From: Saccharothrix ecbatanensis
Lineage (GTDB): Bacteria; Actinomycetota; Actinomycetes; Mycobacteriales; Pseudonocardiaceae
Direction of reading: 5' to 3'
Assembly: GCF_014205015.1 (NCBI RefSeq)
Contig: NZ_JACHMO010000001.1
Coordinates: 4,030,001 to 4,094,000 of the forward strand
Length of the DNA stretch: 64,000 nt
Shown here: piece after piece, positions 12,573 through 21,937 of the stretch
How positions within the stretch are numbered: the stretch's first letter is position 1
How the letters are laid out: each line of letters starts with the position of its first letter
Position numbers and translations under genes: made by a program
Notes under the pieces: generated by a model
Seen by the model: only the letters and a program-made list of their open reading frames with translations
The model's database searches: none
Told to the model about the DNA's origin: nothing

Positions 12573-13813
12573 CAGGTGACCTCCAGCTCGTACGGCCCGA
12601 AGATCGCGCTGGTGAACTTGAACGGGATCTCGTCGACGTCGTCGACCAGCCGCAGGCCGGGAATGCGCCGGAACAGCGTCTCGTAGGCGATCTCCAGCTC
12701 GGCCCGCGCCAGGTTCTGGCCGAGGCACTGGTGCACGCCGTCCCCGAACGCGACATGGTGACGGGCGGTGCGGTGGATGTCGAAGGTGTCCGGGTCGTCG
12801 AACGCGCGCTCGTCCCGGTTGGCCGAGGCGCCCAGCACGAAGATGCCCTCACCGGCCCGGATCAGCTCGCCGCCGATCTCGATGTCCTCGCACGCCATCC
12901 GGTCGAAGGCCACCCAGTCGGCGATCGAGTTGTAGCGCAGCAACTCCTCGACCGCACCGGGCACGAGCGCCGGATCCGCGCGCATCCGCGCCAGCTGCTC
13001 CGGATGCTCCAGCAGGGTCAGCACACCGAGCGGGATCTGGTTGGACGTGGTCTCATGGCCGGCCATCAGCAGCAACTGGGCCATGCCCACCAAGGCGTCG
13101 TGGGCCAGCGCACCGGGGTGCACGTATTCCTTGACCAGCCGGCCGATCAGGTTGTCCCCCGGCTCGCGCTCCGCCCTGCTCACCAGATCGCTGAGGTAGG
13201 AACGGATCTCCGACGACACCGCCTTCGAGGCGTTGGGGTCGTGGGACATCTTCAGGATCTGCGCGGTCCTGGTCTGGAAGTACTCGTGTTCCTCGTACGG
13301 CACACCGAGCATCTGGCAGATCACCAGCGACGGCACCGGCAGCCCGAACATCTCGACCAGGTCGACCGGCGGGCCCTGGCGCAGGATCTCGTCGACCAGT
13401 TCGTCGACCACGCGCTGGATGCCGGGCCGCAGCGCGTTGATCCGCCGGACGCTGAACTCGCTGATCAGCATCCGCCGGTACACCCCGTGCTCCGGCGGAT
13501 CCATGTCGATGATCCACCCCTGCCGCGCCTTGACCAGCTCGGCGCGCTCCTCCGGCGTGGGCGTGCGGCCCACCGGGCGCAGCGAGGGGAAGTCGGGCCT
13601 GCTGGTGTTGGTGCTGACCTTCGGGTGGCTGAGCACCTGGCGTGCTTCGGCATGCCTTGTCACCAGCCACATCCGGGTGCCGGACGGGGCCGTGACATAC
13701 GAGAGCGGACCCGTTCGCCGCATCTCCCGGTACTCCGGAGGTGGTTCGAACGGGTTCCGCCGGGGCATCGGAAAGCGCGCCACCGCGCGCGGATCCCGGT
13801 CAACCGTGGTCAT
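12569..13813 (-). CDS. Cytochrome P450 (CYP105/107-like)
   Basis: P450 of 414 residues with a canonical I-helix AGHETTSNQ, and a heme loop FGDGVHQCLGQNLAR with Cys363. An ExxR is visible in EELLRYNS. It is followed immediately by its ferredoxin gene and preceded 28 nt upstream by the exporter permease gene. Likely roles are tailoring of the peptide or of the acyl chain, for instance hydroxylation or epoxidation; biaryl cross-linking is also possible because the peptide probably contains aromatic residues. Sequence alone does not decide. The ATG at 13813 is the natural start. Confidence 0.91.
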   Translation of the reverse strand: MTTVDRDPRAVARFPMPRRNPFEPPPEYREMRRTGPLSYVTAPSGTRMWLVTRHAEARQVLSHPKVSTNTSRPDFPSLRPVGRTPTPEERAELVKARQGWIIDMDPPEHGVYRRMLISEFSVRRINALRPGIQRVVDELVDEILRQGPPVDLVEMFGLPVPSLVICQMLGVPYEEHEYFQTRTAQILKMSHDPNASKAVSSEIRSYLSDLVSRAEREPGDNLIGRLVKEYVHPGALAHDALVGMAQLLLMAGHETTSNQIPLGVLTLLEHPEQLARMRADPALVPGAVEELLRYNSIADWVAFDRMACEDIEIGGELIRAGEGIFVLGASANRDERAFDDPDTFDIHRTARHHVAFGDGVHQCLGQNLARAELEIAYETLFRRIPGLRLVDDVDEIPFKFTSAIFGPYELEVTW

Positions 13814-13841
13814 GCGTCTCCGCCATTTCCATTCCGTCTGT

Positions 13842-14669
13842 TCAGCCTCGTTTGAAGCCGCGCACTGCGGTGAACGCGCCCACCAGGCTGATGAGGCCGC
13901 AGATGAGCAAGGTCACGTAAAGGGCCGTGTCGGGCGCGTTGCCCAGGGACAGGTTCCGAGCCGCGGTGATGCCGTAGGACAACGGGTTCACGTGCGCCAC
14001 GGCCTGGATGTACTCGGGCAGCGCCGCCACCGGGACGAACGCGCTGGAGGCGAACTGCAGCACGATCACCACGAGCACGCTCAGCGCCTGCACGTTCTCG
14101 GTGGCGCGCAGCCACGTGGCGGTGGCCAGGAACACCCAGCCGAGGCTCCACCCTGTGGTCAGCGCGAGCAGGAGGGCCCCGAGCATGCCCACCAGACCAC
14201 CGGACGGGCTGTACCCGAACACGAGTGTCGCCAGGATCAGCACCAGGGCCAGTTCCATCGCGCCGCGCATGAGGTCGGCCACGCTGCGGGCGATGAGGAC
14301 GGACACCGGTCGCACCGGCATCGACCGGAACCGGGCCAGCACCCCGTTGCGCAGGTCGTTGGTCATGCTGACGGCCGACTCCGAGGCCACGGTGGTCGCC
14401 GTCATGAACAGGATCGCCGGCACCAGGTAGTCGATGTACGACACGCCTTTGGGGAACAGCGGCGTGTCGGCCACGCTCCGGAAGACCTGGCTGAACAACA
14501 GCAGCATCACCAGCGGCTGCAACAGGCTGAAGAACACCCTTGCGGGGTCGAGGAAAACCGGCCGCAGCGCCCGGACGGCAAGCACCGTCACCTGCGTGAC
14601 GAGCCCGCTGGCCCGCCAGGTGGCCGTCTCGACGGCGTCGCGCGTCACGGTGTGCTCCAGTGCGGTCAC
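13842..14669 (-). CDS. DrrB-type ABC-2 permease
   Basis: Integral membrane permease of 275 residues with about six hydrophobic segments and the ABC-2 family layout (ARVFFSLLQPLVMLLLFSQ near the first segment, MTNDLRNGVLARFRSMPV before the cytoplasmic coupling helix). It pairs with the ATPase encoded upstream (14857-15819) as a DrrAB-like exporter, probably exporting the product or giving self-resistance. A 187-nt gap separates the two genes, longer than elsewhere in this unit, and I see no gene in it. Confidence 0.9.
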   Translation of the reverse strand: MTALEHTVTRDAVETATWRASGLVTQVTVLAVRALRPVFLDPARVFFSLLQPLVMLLLFSQVFRSVADTPLFPKGVSYIDYLVPAILFMTATTVASESAVSMTNDLRNGVLARFRSMPVRPVSVLIARSVADLMRGAMELALVLILATLVFGYSPSGGLVGMLGALLLALTTGWSLGWVFLATATWLRATENVQALSVLVVIVLQFASSAFVPVAALPEYIQAVAHVNPLSYGITAARNLSLGNAPDTALYVTLLICGLISLVGAFTAVRGFKRG

Positions 14670-14856
14670 GATGTGGTCGTCCTCACCTTGGCGGTGTTTC
14701 GGCAGTCTCGTTCGTTGAGAGTCGTGATCGGGATGGTTCCTGGTGGTGCGGGGCGGGCGCCGACACCGGTGTTGTGTCGGTGTCCTCGTCCCGTGCCGCC
14801 AGGGGCCGCATCCGGCGCGGCTATCGCGAACACGGGCTTTCGAAACACCGCCCAGG

Positions 14857-15819
14857 TCAGGCGGCGGCCGCCGGTGGCTCGTCGGTGACCGCGAGGTACA
14901 CCTCGTCCAGGGTCGGCTCGGTGAGCGTCAGCTCGGCCAGTTCCACATGCTCGTCGTCCAGTGCCCGCACCACCCTGGCCAGGTCCTTCGACCCGATGCC
15001 GGAGATGACCAGCGCGTACCGGTCCGGTTCGTACGCCGGGGAAAGACCGAGCCGACGGACCGCCTCGACCGCGATGCCCGACACACTCGGGTCGTCCAGC
15101 CGGGCGATGATCGTCCGCTGGCCGATCTCGGCCTTCAGCGCGGCGCTGGTGCCCGTGGCCACGACCTTTCCCTTGGACAGCACGGTGATCCAGTCCGCGA
15201 GCCGATCGGCCTCCTCCAGGTACTGGGTGGTCAGCAGCAGGGTCGTGCCGTCCCGGACCAGTCCCTGCACGATCTCCCACATGGCGGTGCGGCTTGCCGG
15301 GTCCAGACCGGTGGTCGGCTCGTCGAGGAAGACCACCTCGGGCCTGCCCACCAGGCTGGCGCCGAGGTCGAGCCGGCGACGCATTCCGCCGGAGTACGTG
15401 GAGACCTTCCGCCGCCCGGCGTGTGCGATGTTGAAGACGTCGAGCAACTCCTCGGCCCGCCTGCGTGCCTGCGCCCGGTCCGCGCCCAGCAGCCGGGCGA
15501 TCATGACCAGGTTCTGCAAACCGGTCATGTCCTCGTCGACCGAGGCGTACTGGCCGGTGAGACCGATGCGCTTGCGCACCTGTTCACCCTGCCTGCGCAC
15601 ATCGAACCCGGCGACCCGGGCGCTTCCCGAGGTCGGGGCGAACATGGTGGTCAGGATGTTGACCAGAGTGGTCTTGCCCGCGCCGTTGTGGCCGAGCAGC
15701 CCGAGCACAGATCCCCGCGGAACGCCGATGCTGACCCCGTCCAGCGCGGTCACCTTGCCGAACTTCTTCGTCACGTCGACTGCCTCGATGGCGAGAGCCT
15801 CCGTGTCCGCGTGATCCAT
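14857..15819 (-). CDS. DrrA-type ABC transporter ATPase
   Basis: Nucleotide-binding subunit of 320 residues. Walker A is GHNGAGKTT, the signature motif is YSGGMRRRLDLG, and Walker B with catalytic Glu is VVFLDEPTTGLDP. The C-terminal extension after the ATPase core (ITVLSKGKVVATGT... EPTLDEVYLAVT) is typical of the DrrA subfamily that exports antibiotics. The ATG at 15819 (MDHADTEALAIEAV) is chosen because it begins the conserved core 9 nt after the MbtH-like gene; the frame is open further upstream but overlaps that gene. Works with the permease downstream. Confidence 0.92.
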   Translation of the reverse strand: MDHADTEALAIEAVDVTKKFGKVTALDGVSIGVPRGSVLGLLGHNGAGKTTLVNILTTMFAPTSGSARVAGFDVRRQGEQVRKRIGLTGQYASVDEDMTGLQNLVMIARLLGADRAQARRRAEELLDVFNIAHAGRRKVSTYSGGMRRRLDLGASLVGRPEVVFLDEPTTGLDPASRTAMWEIVQGLVRDGTTLLLTTQYLEEADRLADWITVLSKGKVVATGTSAALKAEIGQRTIIARLDDPSVSGIAVEAVRRLGLSPAYEPDRYALVISGIGSKDLARVVRALDDEHVELAELTLTEPTLDEVYLAVTDEPPAAAA

Positions 15820-15827
15820 GGCGCCGG

Positions 15828-16043
15828 TCAGCTCGACTGGTCCATGAACGCGACCAGGCTCTTGGGCCGCATGTCGGTCCAGCTGCGCTCCACGTAATCC
15901 AGGCAGGACTGCCGGCTGTCCTCGCCGTGCACGACCGTCCAGCCGGCCGGGACCTCGGCGAACGCGGGCCACAGCGAGTGCTGGCCCTCCTCGTTGACCA
16001 ACACGCGGAAGTTGGCCTCGTTGTCCTCGAACGGGTTAGTCAT
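15828..16043 (-). CDS. MbtH-like protein
   Basis: Small NRPS accessory protein of 71 residues that binds and stabilizes adenylation domains. The family signature is intact: [19 protein letters not shown], the three conserved Trp residues ([17 protein letters not shown]) and the closing region. The ATG at 16043 (MTNPFEDN) is preceded by GAAGGAG at good spacing; the GTG two codons earlier is too close to that box. It probably serves both NRPS proteins in the window. Confidence 0.95.
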   Translation of the reverse strand: MTNPFEDNEANFRVLVNEEGQHSLWPAFAEVPAGWTVVHGEDSRQSCLDYVERSWTDMRPKSLVAFMDQSS

Positions 16044-16099
16044 CGGCACTTCTCCTTCACGACTTGTCTGGCGTCGATCGTGGTCATCCGGCGGCCCGG

Positions 16100-17110
16100 C
16101 TACAACGACGCATCGAAAACCTGCAAGCGCTCGATGTCGCCGACCGGGACCGGACCGGGCATCACACCCGGCCCGTAGATCTCGGACACCCAGCTCTGGT
16201 GGTAGACCGTGTCCAGGTAGCGCTCACCGAGGTCCGGCGCGATCGCGACGGCGGTGAGTTCCTCACCGGGCCGATTGCGGACCAGCCACTCGCGCGCTCC
16301 GCTGACGACAGTCCCGGTGGAACCACCGAACAGGAAACCCGAAGCGGCCAGCTCGTGACACGCCCGGACGGTGTCCGCCTCCCGGACCTGCACCACGTCG
16401 TCCACGAAGGACATGTCGACCAGCTGCGGACGTACGCTGGTGCCCAGCCCGGGGATCATCCGCGTGCCGGATGGCGTTCCGAAGGTCACCGAACCGACGC
16501 TGTCGATCCCGACGACGGTGACCGACGGACGATGCCCTCGGAAGTAGCGCGCGCAGCCCATCAGCGTCCCGGTCGTGCCCGCGCCGACGAACAACACGTC
16601 CAGCTCCGGGAACTCACGGGCGATCGCCGGTGCGGTCGTGCGCTCGTGCGCCTTCCAGTTGTTGGGATTGGCGTACTGGTTCAGCCACAGGTAGCGGTCG
16701 TCGAGCTCGCAGAGTTCGCGGATCAGGCGCAGCCGGGCGCCGAGGTAGCCCTCTTCCGGGTGCTCGGCGGTGATCATGTGCACCTTCGCGCCGAACGTCT
16801 CCATCAACTGCCTGGTCGCCATGTTGCAGCGGACGTCGGTCACGCACACGAACCGGTAACCCTTGTTCGCCGCGACCATCGCCAGCGCGAGGCCGAGGTT
16901 CCCGGACGACGACTCGAGCAGAATCGTGTCGCTGCCCAGCGCTCCCTCGCGCTCGGCGGCCTCGATCATCTCGGTCGCCGCCTTCAGCTTCACCGACCCG
17001 GCGAAGTTGAATCCCTCGCACTTGAGGTACAGGGGCAGTCCGAGTGCCGTTCGCAGGTCAACGTAGAGATCGTCCACGTTGAACTGCTGGGGTGCGGAGA
17101 CGATGGGCAT
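16100..17110 (-). CDS. sbnA: SbnA-like PLP synthase for 2,3-diaminopropionate
   Basis: Fold type II PLP enzyme of the cysteine synthase superfamily, 336 residues. By analogy to staphyloferrin B SbnA it would join O-phosphoserine and glutamate to N-(1-amino-1-carboxy-2-ethyl)-glutamate. The PLP lysine lies in [10 protein letters not shown], the substrate loop is [13 protein letters not shown], and the PLP phosphate loop is VGAGTTGTL. It sits 6 nt after the SbnB-like gene, and this two-gene signature is what distinguishes it from ordinary cysteine synthase. The product of the pair is L-2,3-diaminopropionate, which fits the pocket code of the nearby stand-alone NRPS. Confidence 0.9.
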   Translation of the reverse strand: MPIVSAPQQFNVDDLYVDLRTALGLPLYLKCEGFNFAGSVKLKAATEMIEAAEREGALGSDTILLESSSGNLGLALAMVAANKGYRFVCVTDVRCNMATRQLMETFGAKVHMITAEHPEEGYLGARLRLIRELCELDDRYLWLNQYANPNNWKAHERTTAPAIAREFPELDVLFVGAGTTGTLMGCARYFRGHRPSVTVVGIDSVGSVTFGTPSGTRMIPGLGTSVRPQLVDMSFVDDVVQVREADTVRACHELAASGFLFGGSTGTVVSGAREWLVRNRPGEELTAVAIAPDLGERYLDTVYHQSWVSEIYGPGVMPGPVPVGDIERLQVFDASL

Positions 17111-17116
17111 GTGCTG

Positions 17117-18181
17117 TCACCTCGCCGAGGAGCTATGGGATCCCGAGTCCCGGTGCCCGTACCGGCTCAGCTCGTGGAAGAAGTCGGGCACGACCAGCAG
17201 CTCACCGTCGGAACCGACCTGGTCGTAGACGTACTTGCCGACCGCGAGGTCGAGCACCCCCAGCCCGAACGGGGAGAACACCAGCGGGCGCGTGCCGTCG
17301 TGCTCGGGCGCCTCGCCGCGCATCACGTCGTACAGCGTGCCGTGCAGGAACTCCCGACCGCCGGTGCGCTGCTCGGCCAGGTGCACGGACGTGTTCGCCT
17401 TCAGGCAGTGCTCGACGTCGTCGACGATGTTGGTCGACGCCAGGATGATCTCCGGGCCGAGGTCCCGCAGCGAGACGTGCAGCACCAGCGGGTTGTGGTC
17501 GAACCACGCGGTCTCGGTCACGTGCGGCGTGCCGGCGACCGTCGCGAACACGATCAGGTCGGACGAGGTGATCAGGTCCTCGGCCCGCTCGTGGACGGTC
17601 ACCTTCGCCGCCCCGGCGCCGGTGAGGTAGCCGCGGAAACCGTCCGCGTGCTCGGCGCTGAGGTCGTGCACGCCGATCTCGTCGAACTGCCAGCCGGTGC
17701 CGGCCAGGTACGTGTGGATGTAGCGGGCGATCAAGCCGGTGCCGACGAACCCGATCCGCACCGGCCGGCCGTGCTTCCTGGTCAGCCGGTCGGCGGCCAG
17801 TGCCGCGGACGCCGCCGTGCGGGCGGCGCTGATGATGGAGGACTCCAGGCAGGCCAACGGGTATCCAGTGTCGTGGTCGTTGAGCACGAGCACCGCCGAC
17901 GCCCGCGGGATGCCGGCCTCGACGTTGTCGGGGAAGCTGGATATCCACTTCAGACCGTCCACCCGCACCTCACCGCCGATGGACGCCGGCAGCGCGATGA
18001 TGCGTGAGGTCGGACGGTCCGGGAAGCGCAGGAAGTACGACGGCGGGTTCACCGTGTCGCCTTCGCCGTGCACCCGGTAGGCGCCCTCCACCAGTTCCAC
18101 CACGCGCTTCTCGTTGCCGCTGAGCACGCGGTCGACCTGGGCGCCGGAGATCACGGCGAAGGGCCGGGGTTGCTGGGACAT
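17117..18181 (-). CDS. sbnB: SbnB-like dehydrogenase for 2,3-diaminopropionate
   Basis: Member of the ornithine cyclodeaminase/mu-crystallin family, 354 residues. In the SbnA/SbnB pathway this enzyme oxidatively cleaves the glutamate conjugate with NAD to release 2,3-diaminopropionate and 2-oxoglutarate. The Rossmann motif is GFVGTGLIARYIHTYL in the middle of the protein; the N-terminal half carries the substrate domain with ISSFPDNVEAGIPRASAVL. Encoded between the oxygenase and SbnA genes on the same transcript. Ornithine cyclodeaminase activity (proline formation) is the family alternative but the SbnA neighbour makes it unlikely. Confidence 0.9.
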   Translation of the reverse strand: MSQQPRPFAVISGAQVDRVLSGNEKRVVELVEGAYRVHGEGDTVNPPSYFLRFPDRPTSRIIALPASIGGEVRVDGLKWISSFPDNVEAGIPRASAVLVLNDHDTGYPLACLESSIISAARTAASAALAADRLTRKHGRPVRIGFVGTGLIARYIHTYLAGTGWQFDEIGVHDLSAEHADGFRGYLTGAGAAKVTVHERAEDLITSSDLIVFATVAGTPHVTETAWFDHNPLVLHVSLRDLGPEIILASTNIVDDVEHCLKANTSVHLAEQRTGGREFLHGTLYDVMRGEAPEHDGTRPLVFSPFGLGVLDLAVGKYVYDQVGSDGELLVVPDFFHELSRYGHRDSGSHSSSAR

Positions 18182-18239
18182 CCACGACTCCGAATCTGTT
18201 TCTCAGGGACTGACTGAGAGCGTGCCGGACGGCATCGCT

Positions 18240-19286
18240 CTACAACGGCAGGAACGGGTCGACGCTCGGCTCGCAGTCGGCCAGCCCGACCGGGTCGGCC
18301 ATCGCCAGGGCCACGGTGCGGTCGCCCACGTAGGCGTCCCGGCCGTGTGCCATCCGGACGTTGTCGACGATGAGCAGGTCGCCCCGCTGCCACGGTTCTC
18401 TCAGGACCACCGTCTCGTAGGCCTCGTTGATCCCGCGCACGGCGTCGGCGCCGATCGGTGTGCCGTCACCGAACCTCGTGTCGAACGGCAGGTCGGCGGT
18501 CGGGACATCGGCGAGGTACTCGCGGAACTCCTCGTCCATCGACCACCGGCTGAGGAAGGCGATCTGGTTGAACCAGCAGCTCTGCCCGGTCGAGGGGTGG
18601 CGGATCACCGCGGAGCGGCCCTGCCGGGTGCGCAGGCCGCCGGACGGTCGCCACTCGAACGCGATCCGGTTGTCCCGGCAGTAGTTCTCGACGTCGGACC
18701 GGTCCTCGGTGCCGAACGCCTCCTGCCACGGCAGTCCCACGTCGCCCTCGTAGTGCCGGGTCATGATCCAGCCGAGCTTCTCGAACTTCGCCACGATGTC
18801 CGCGGGCAGGCGGGACATCATCGTCGTGGCGTCGGCGAGCGTCGTCGCGCCACCGCTCAGCGGCGCCGAAAGGCACGCGTACAGCAGCAACCGGGGGAAC
18901 GTCAGCGCGTAGCTCAGCTCGTGGTGCGGGTTCATCGGCTGGTCGGCGGGCCACTCGGCACTGGAGACGACACCGCGGCCGTGTTCGAGGCGCCGGGCGA
19001 ACGGCTCGGTGTCCGTCACCGCGACCGGGCTCATCCGGTCCCGGACCTCGGCGAGCACCGCCGGATCGGTGACACCCAGTCCCCGGATGAGGACAGCGCC
19101 GAAGCCCAGCAGCAGGGCGTCCAGGTCGTAGATGTGCGCGGAGATCCAGTCCGGCACCGGGCAGCGGGACGTGACTTCGAGAATCGGGGGCTTGCCCGGT
19201 TCCACCACCGGGATGAGTCGGCCACGCTGTGCCACCACGCATTTCGCGGCCGACTTCCCGTTGCCGCGCAGGGAGTCACTGATCAT
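18240..19286 (-). CDS. TauD/SyrP-like Fe(II)/2-oxoglutarate oxygenase
   Basis: Non-heme iron oxygenase of 348 residues. The first iron ligands are His121-x-Glu123 in NPHHELSYALT; the distal His is near 314 in MAHGRDAY, followed by the 2-oxoglutarate-binding Arg. The HxE form and the NPHHELS context match the SyrP branch, which hydroxylates carrier-bound amino acids at the beta carbon, so hydroxylation of a peptide residue is the best guess. The gene overlaps the upstream NRPS by 11 nt using ATG 19286, with AAGGG ten bases ahead; a GTG at 19295 is less well placed. The precise substrate cannot be read from sequence. Confidence 0.88.
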   Translation of the reverse strand: MISDSLRGNGKSAAKCVVAQRGRLIPVVEPGKPPILEVTSRCPVPDWISAHIYDLDALLLGFGAVLIRGLGVTDPAVLAEVRDRMSPVAVTDTEPFARRLEHGRGVVSSAEWPADQPMNPHHELSYALTFPRLLLYACLSAPLSGGATTLADATTMMSRLPADIVAKFEKLGWIMTRHYEGDVGLPWQEAFGTEDRSDVENYCRDNRIAFEWRPSGGLRTRQGRSAVIRHPSTGQSCWFNQIAFLSRWSMDEEFREYLADVPTADLPFDTRFGDGTPIGADAVRGINEAYETVVLREPWQRGDLLIVDNVRMAHGRDAYVGDRTVALAMADPVGLADCEPSVDPFLPL

Positions 19287-21810
19287 CGGCGGCACGCCCT
19301 TCGGGCTTCGCGTCGATGAGGCCGGCGAGATCGCGCAGCACCGGGTGGCTGGTCACGTCGGCGAGCGAGACCTGCCGGTCCAGGCGCATGCTCAGCCGGA
19401 TCGCGGTCAGCGAAGTGCCGCCCTGATCGAAGAAGTGGTCGTCGCGGCCGACTTGGTCGGCAGGCGCCTTGAGCACCTCCGCCCAGGCTGCGGCCAGCAA
19501 TCGCTCGGTGGCGGACCGCGGCGCCTGCCGGTCGGCGCCCCGCGGTTTGCCGAGTTCTCCGGCCAGCCGCGTCAGCGCCTTCTTGTCGATCTTCCCGTTG
19601 CCGGTCAACGGAAGCGTTTCCAGCCAGTACAACGCGCCGGGCACCATGTACTCCGGCAACCGGTCGGTCAGCAGCGCCCGTGGTCCGTCGGCCGGGATCG
19701 ACTCGGCGGAGGAGTAGAAGCCCGCCAGGCTCCGCTCGCCGTTGCCCTCGCTGGTGGTGACGACCACGGCGGCGTCGCGGACCCCGGGCACCCGCAGCAG
19801 CTGGTTCTCGATCTCGCCGATCTCGATGCGGAAGCCCCTGATCTTGACCTGCGCGTCGCGCCTGCCGAGGAACTCCAGCTTGCCGTCGGGCAGCCAGCGC
19901 CCGAAGTCGCCGGACCGGTAGAGCCGCTCCCCCGGCCGGTGGGGATCGGTGAGGAATGCCGCTCTGGTGCGCTCCTCGTCGTTGATGTACCCGCGCCCGA
20001 CGCAGACCCCCGAGAAGACGATCTCCCCCGGCGCACCGAGCGGCACGGGGTCGAGCGACTCGTCGACCACGTACACGCGCACGTTGTTCACCGCGCGGCC
20101 GAGCGGGACGGTGTCGTGCGTCGGAACCTCGCTCATCACCTCGTGGTTGGTGTCGTCCGAGGTCTCGGTCAGGCCGTACGCGTTGGCCAGCTTGACGTCC
20201 GGGCAGGTGGCGAACCAGCGGGCGGCGAGTTCCTTCTTCAACGCCTCGCCGGTGGCCGACACGCACCGCAGCCGGCCGAGCGGCCTCGGCTTCTCCTCCA
20301 GTTGCGAGAGCACGACTTCGAGGTACGACGGCACGACCTGGAGCACCTCGACACCCGAGCTGGTGATCAGGTCGAGGTAGCGCTGGACGTCCAGCACCGC
20401 GTCCTGCTCGACGATCAGCGTGCGGCCACCGACCAGCAGTGCGGAGACCAGCTGCCACAGCGAGATGTCGAAGCACTGCGGGGCCGTCTGGGCGACCACC
20501 TGTCCGGGGCCGATCTCGAAGTCGTCGATCTTGGCGAACAGGTGGTTGAGCATCCCGGCGTGTTCGCACATGGCGCCCTTGGGCTGACCGGTGGAACCGG
20601 AGGTGAAGTAGATGTAGGCGAGCTGGTCCGGTCCGACGGGGACACCCGGATCGTCGTCCCGGTGGTTCTCCCGGTAGATCGTCTCGATGTGAACGATCTG
20701 GACGCCCGTCAAAGCCTTGGCCGCTTCCCGCGCGCTCGCGTCGCTGCGCGGCTCGCTGAGCACCAGCCGGCAGTCGCTCTGCAACAGCGTGGATTCGATG
20801 CGCCCGGCCGGGAATTCGGGCTCGATGGGCAGGTACGCGGCGCCCGCCTTGAAGATGCCGATCACGGACGCCAGCCAGTCCAGATCCCGCTCGGTCACCA
20901 CGGCGACCCGGTCCTCGGGCTGGATCCCCCGTGCCAGCACCGCGTGGGCGATCCGGTTCGCCTGGCGGTTCAGCTCGCCGTAGGTCCAGGAAACCCCGCG
21001 GCTCACCGCCGCGACAGTGTCCGGATGCTCGCGTGCCCGCTCCTCGAAGAGCTCGTGGAACCGGCGGTCCGGCAGCGGCCGCTCCGGACCGGCCAGCACT
21101 TCGAACTGGATCCTGCGCTCGGCCTCGGACAACAACGTGGCGGCCTCGTGCGGAGTGTCCGGTTCAAACACGATGGCGTTCAGGGCGGCGACGTGATAAC
21201 CCGCGATCCGCCGGGCGTACGAGTCGTCGATCAGGTCGGTCCGGTGGTGGATCGTGATCCACAGCAGATCGCCGTCCTGGTGGAAACTCACCCGCAGTGC
21301 GACCTGCGACGGCTCGACCTCCCGAGGTGGGGCCGCGAGCGACACGTCGAGAACCGTCTCGAAGGGGTCATCCGCGATCGCGAGCTCGACCCGGAGGTCG
21401 TCAACGGAAAAGTCGCTGTGCGCCGACAAGTCCGTTTGAGTCCGTGCCGCTCGCGCCACGAGCTCGCGCCAGGAACCGTTCTCCGCGTCCAAGCGGCACG
21501 GCAGCGGCAGTTGTGCCCGGGAGCCGTCGGGGACGAGGCCGGTCATCACTTCGCGCTCACCGGTCAGCGCGCGCAGCACCTTGGCGTGCGCGGCGATCAG
21601 CAACGCTGTCTTCGGCACGTCGAACTCGGCGGCCGCCTGGGTGAAGGACGCCGCGAGCGCACTGGGTATGAGCCTGCGGTGCCTACCGACCGGGGACCGC
21701 GTCGGCTGGGAGACCCATCGGGCGATCGGCGCCGCCGCACCGGCGGCCAGCACGCGCTTCCAGAACTCGCGACTGGCCGGCGTGTCCTCCTCGGCCCTGC
21801 GCACCCCCAT
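19276..21810 (-). CDS. Stand-alone NRPS: half condensation domain, A and T
   Basis: NRPS of 844 residues. Residues about 10-225 resemble only the C-terminal lobe of a condensation domain (begins SREFWKRVL); the N-lobe with HHxxxDG is missing. The adenylation domain covers about 235-725 ([47 protein letters not shown]) and the carrier domain has Ser800 in FFDQGGTSLTAI. The pocket read against GrsA is D-I-W-Q-S-T-A-D-D. Two acidic residues at the last variable positions suit a diamino acid, and the 2,3-diaminopropionate genes are downstream in the same unit, so Dap is the favoured substrate (inference). The ATG at 21810 has AAAGGAAG upstream. As it lacks its own complete C domain it must work with another protein. 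Confidence 0.92.
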   Translation of the reverse strand: MGVRRAEEDTPASREFWKRVLAAGAAAPIARWVSQPTRSPVGRHRRLIPSALAASFTQAAAEFDVPKTALLIAAHAKVLRALTGEREVMTGLVPDGSRAQLPLPCRLDAENGSWRELVARAARTQTDLSAHSDFSVDDLRVELAIADDPFETVLDVSLAAPPREVEPSQVALRVSFHQDGDLLWITIHHRTDLIDDSYARRIAGYHVAALNAIVFEPDTPHEAATLLSEAERRIQFEVLAGPERPLPDRRFHELFEERAREHPDTVAAVSRGVSWTYGELNRQANRIAHAVLARGIQPEDRVAVVTERDLDWLASVIGIFKAGAAYLPIEPEFPAGRIESTLLQSDCRLVLSEPRSDASAREAAKALTGVQIVHIETIYRENHRDDDPGVPVGPDQLAYIYFTSGSTGQPKGAMCEHAGMLNHLFAKIDDFEIGPGQVVAQTAPQCFDISLWQLVSALLVGGRTLIVEQDAVLDVQRYLDLITSSGVEVLQVVPSYLEVVLSQLEEKPRPLGRLRCVSATGEALKKELAARWFATCPDVKLANAYGLTETSDDTNHEVMSEVPTHDTVPLGRAVNNVRVYVVDESLDPVPLGAPGEIVFSGVCVGRGYINDEERTRAAFLTDPHRPGERLYRSGDFGRWLPDGKLEFLGRRDAQVKIRGFRIEIGEIENQLLRVPGVRDAAVVVTTSEGNGERSLAGFYSSAESIPADGPRALLTDRLPEYMVPGALYWLETLPLTGNGKIDKKALTRLAGELGKPRGADRQAPRSATERLLAAAWAEVLKAPADQVGRDDHFFDQGGTSLTAIRLSMRLDRQVSLADVTSHPVLRDLAGLIDAKPEGRAADDQ

Positions 21811-21937
21811 CGTTCTTCCTTTCCGCAGAAGCGTTTCAGCGAGGCGCATGTGCGGCCGCCGGAGCAACTTTCATCGAGGGTAATCGCGACCCGCGTGAGA
21901 AAGAGGGCTACTTAGAACAAGCGAAAGAAGGGATCAC

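Noticed and set aside
14670..14856. Possible small gene between the exporter genes
   Set aside because: No start with SD and no coding character in any frame.
19132..21915. 927-codon plus-strand frame opposite the A-T NRPS
   Set aside because: Shadow of the NRPS; low-complexity composition and no known fold.
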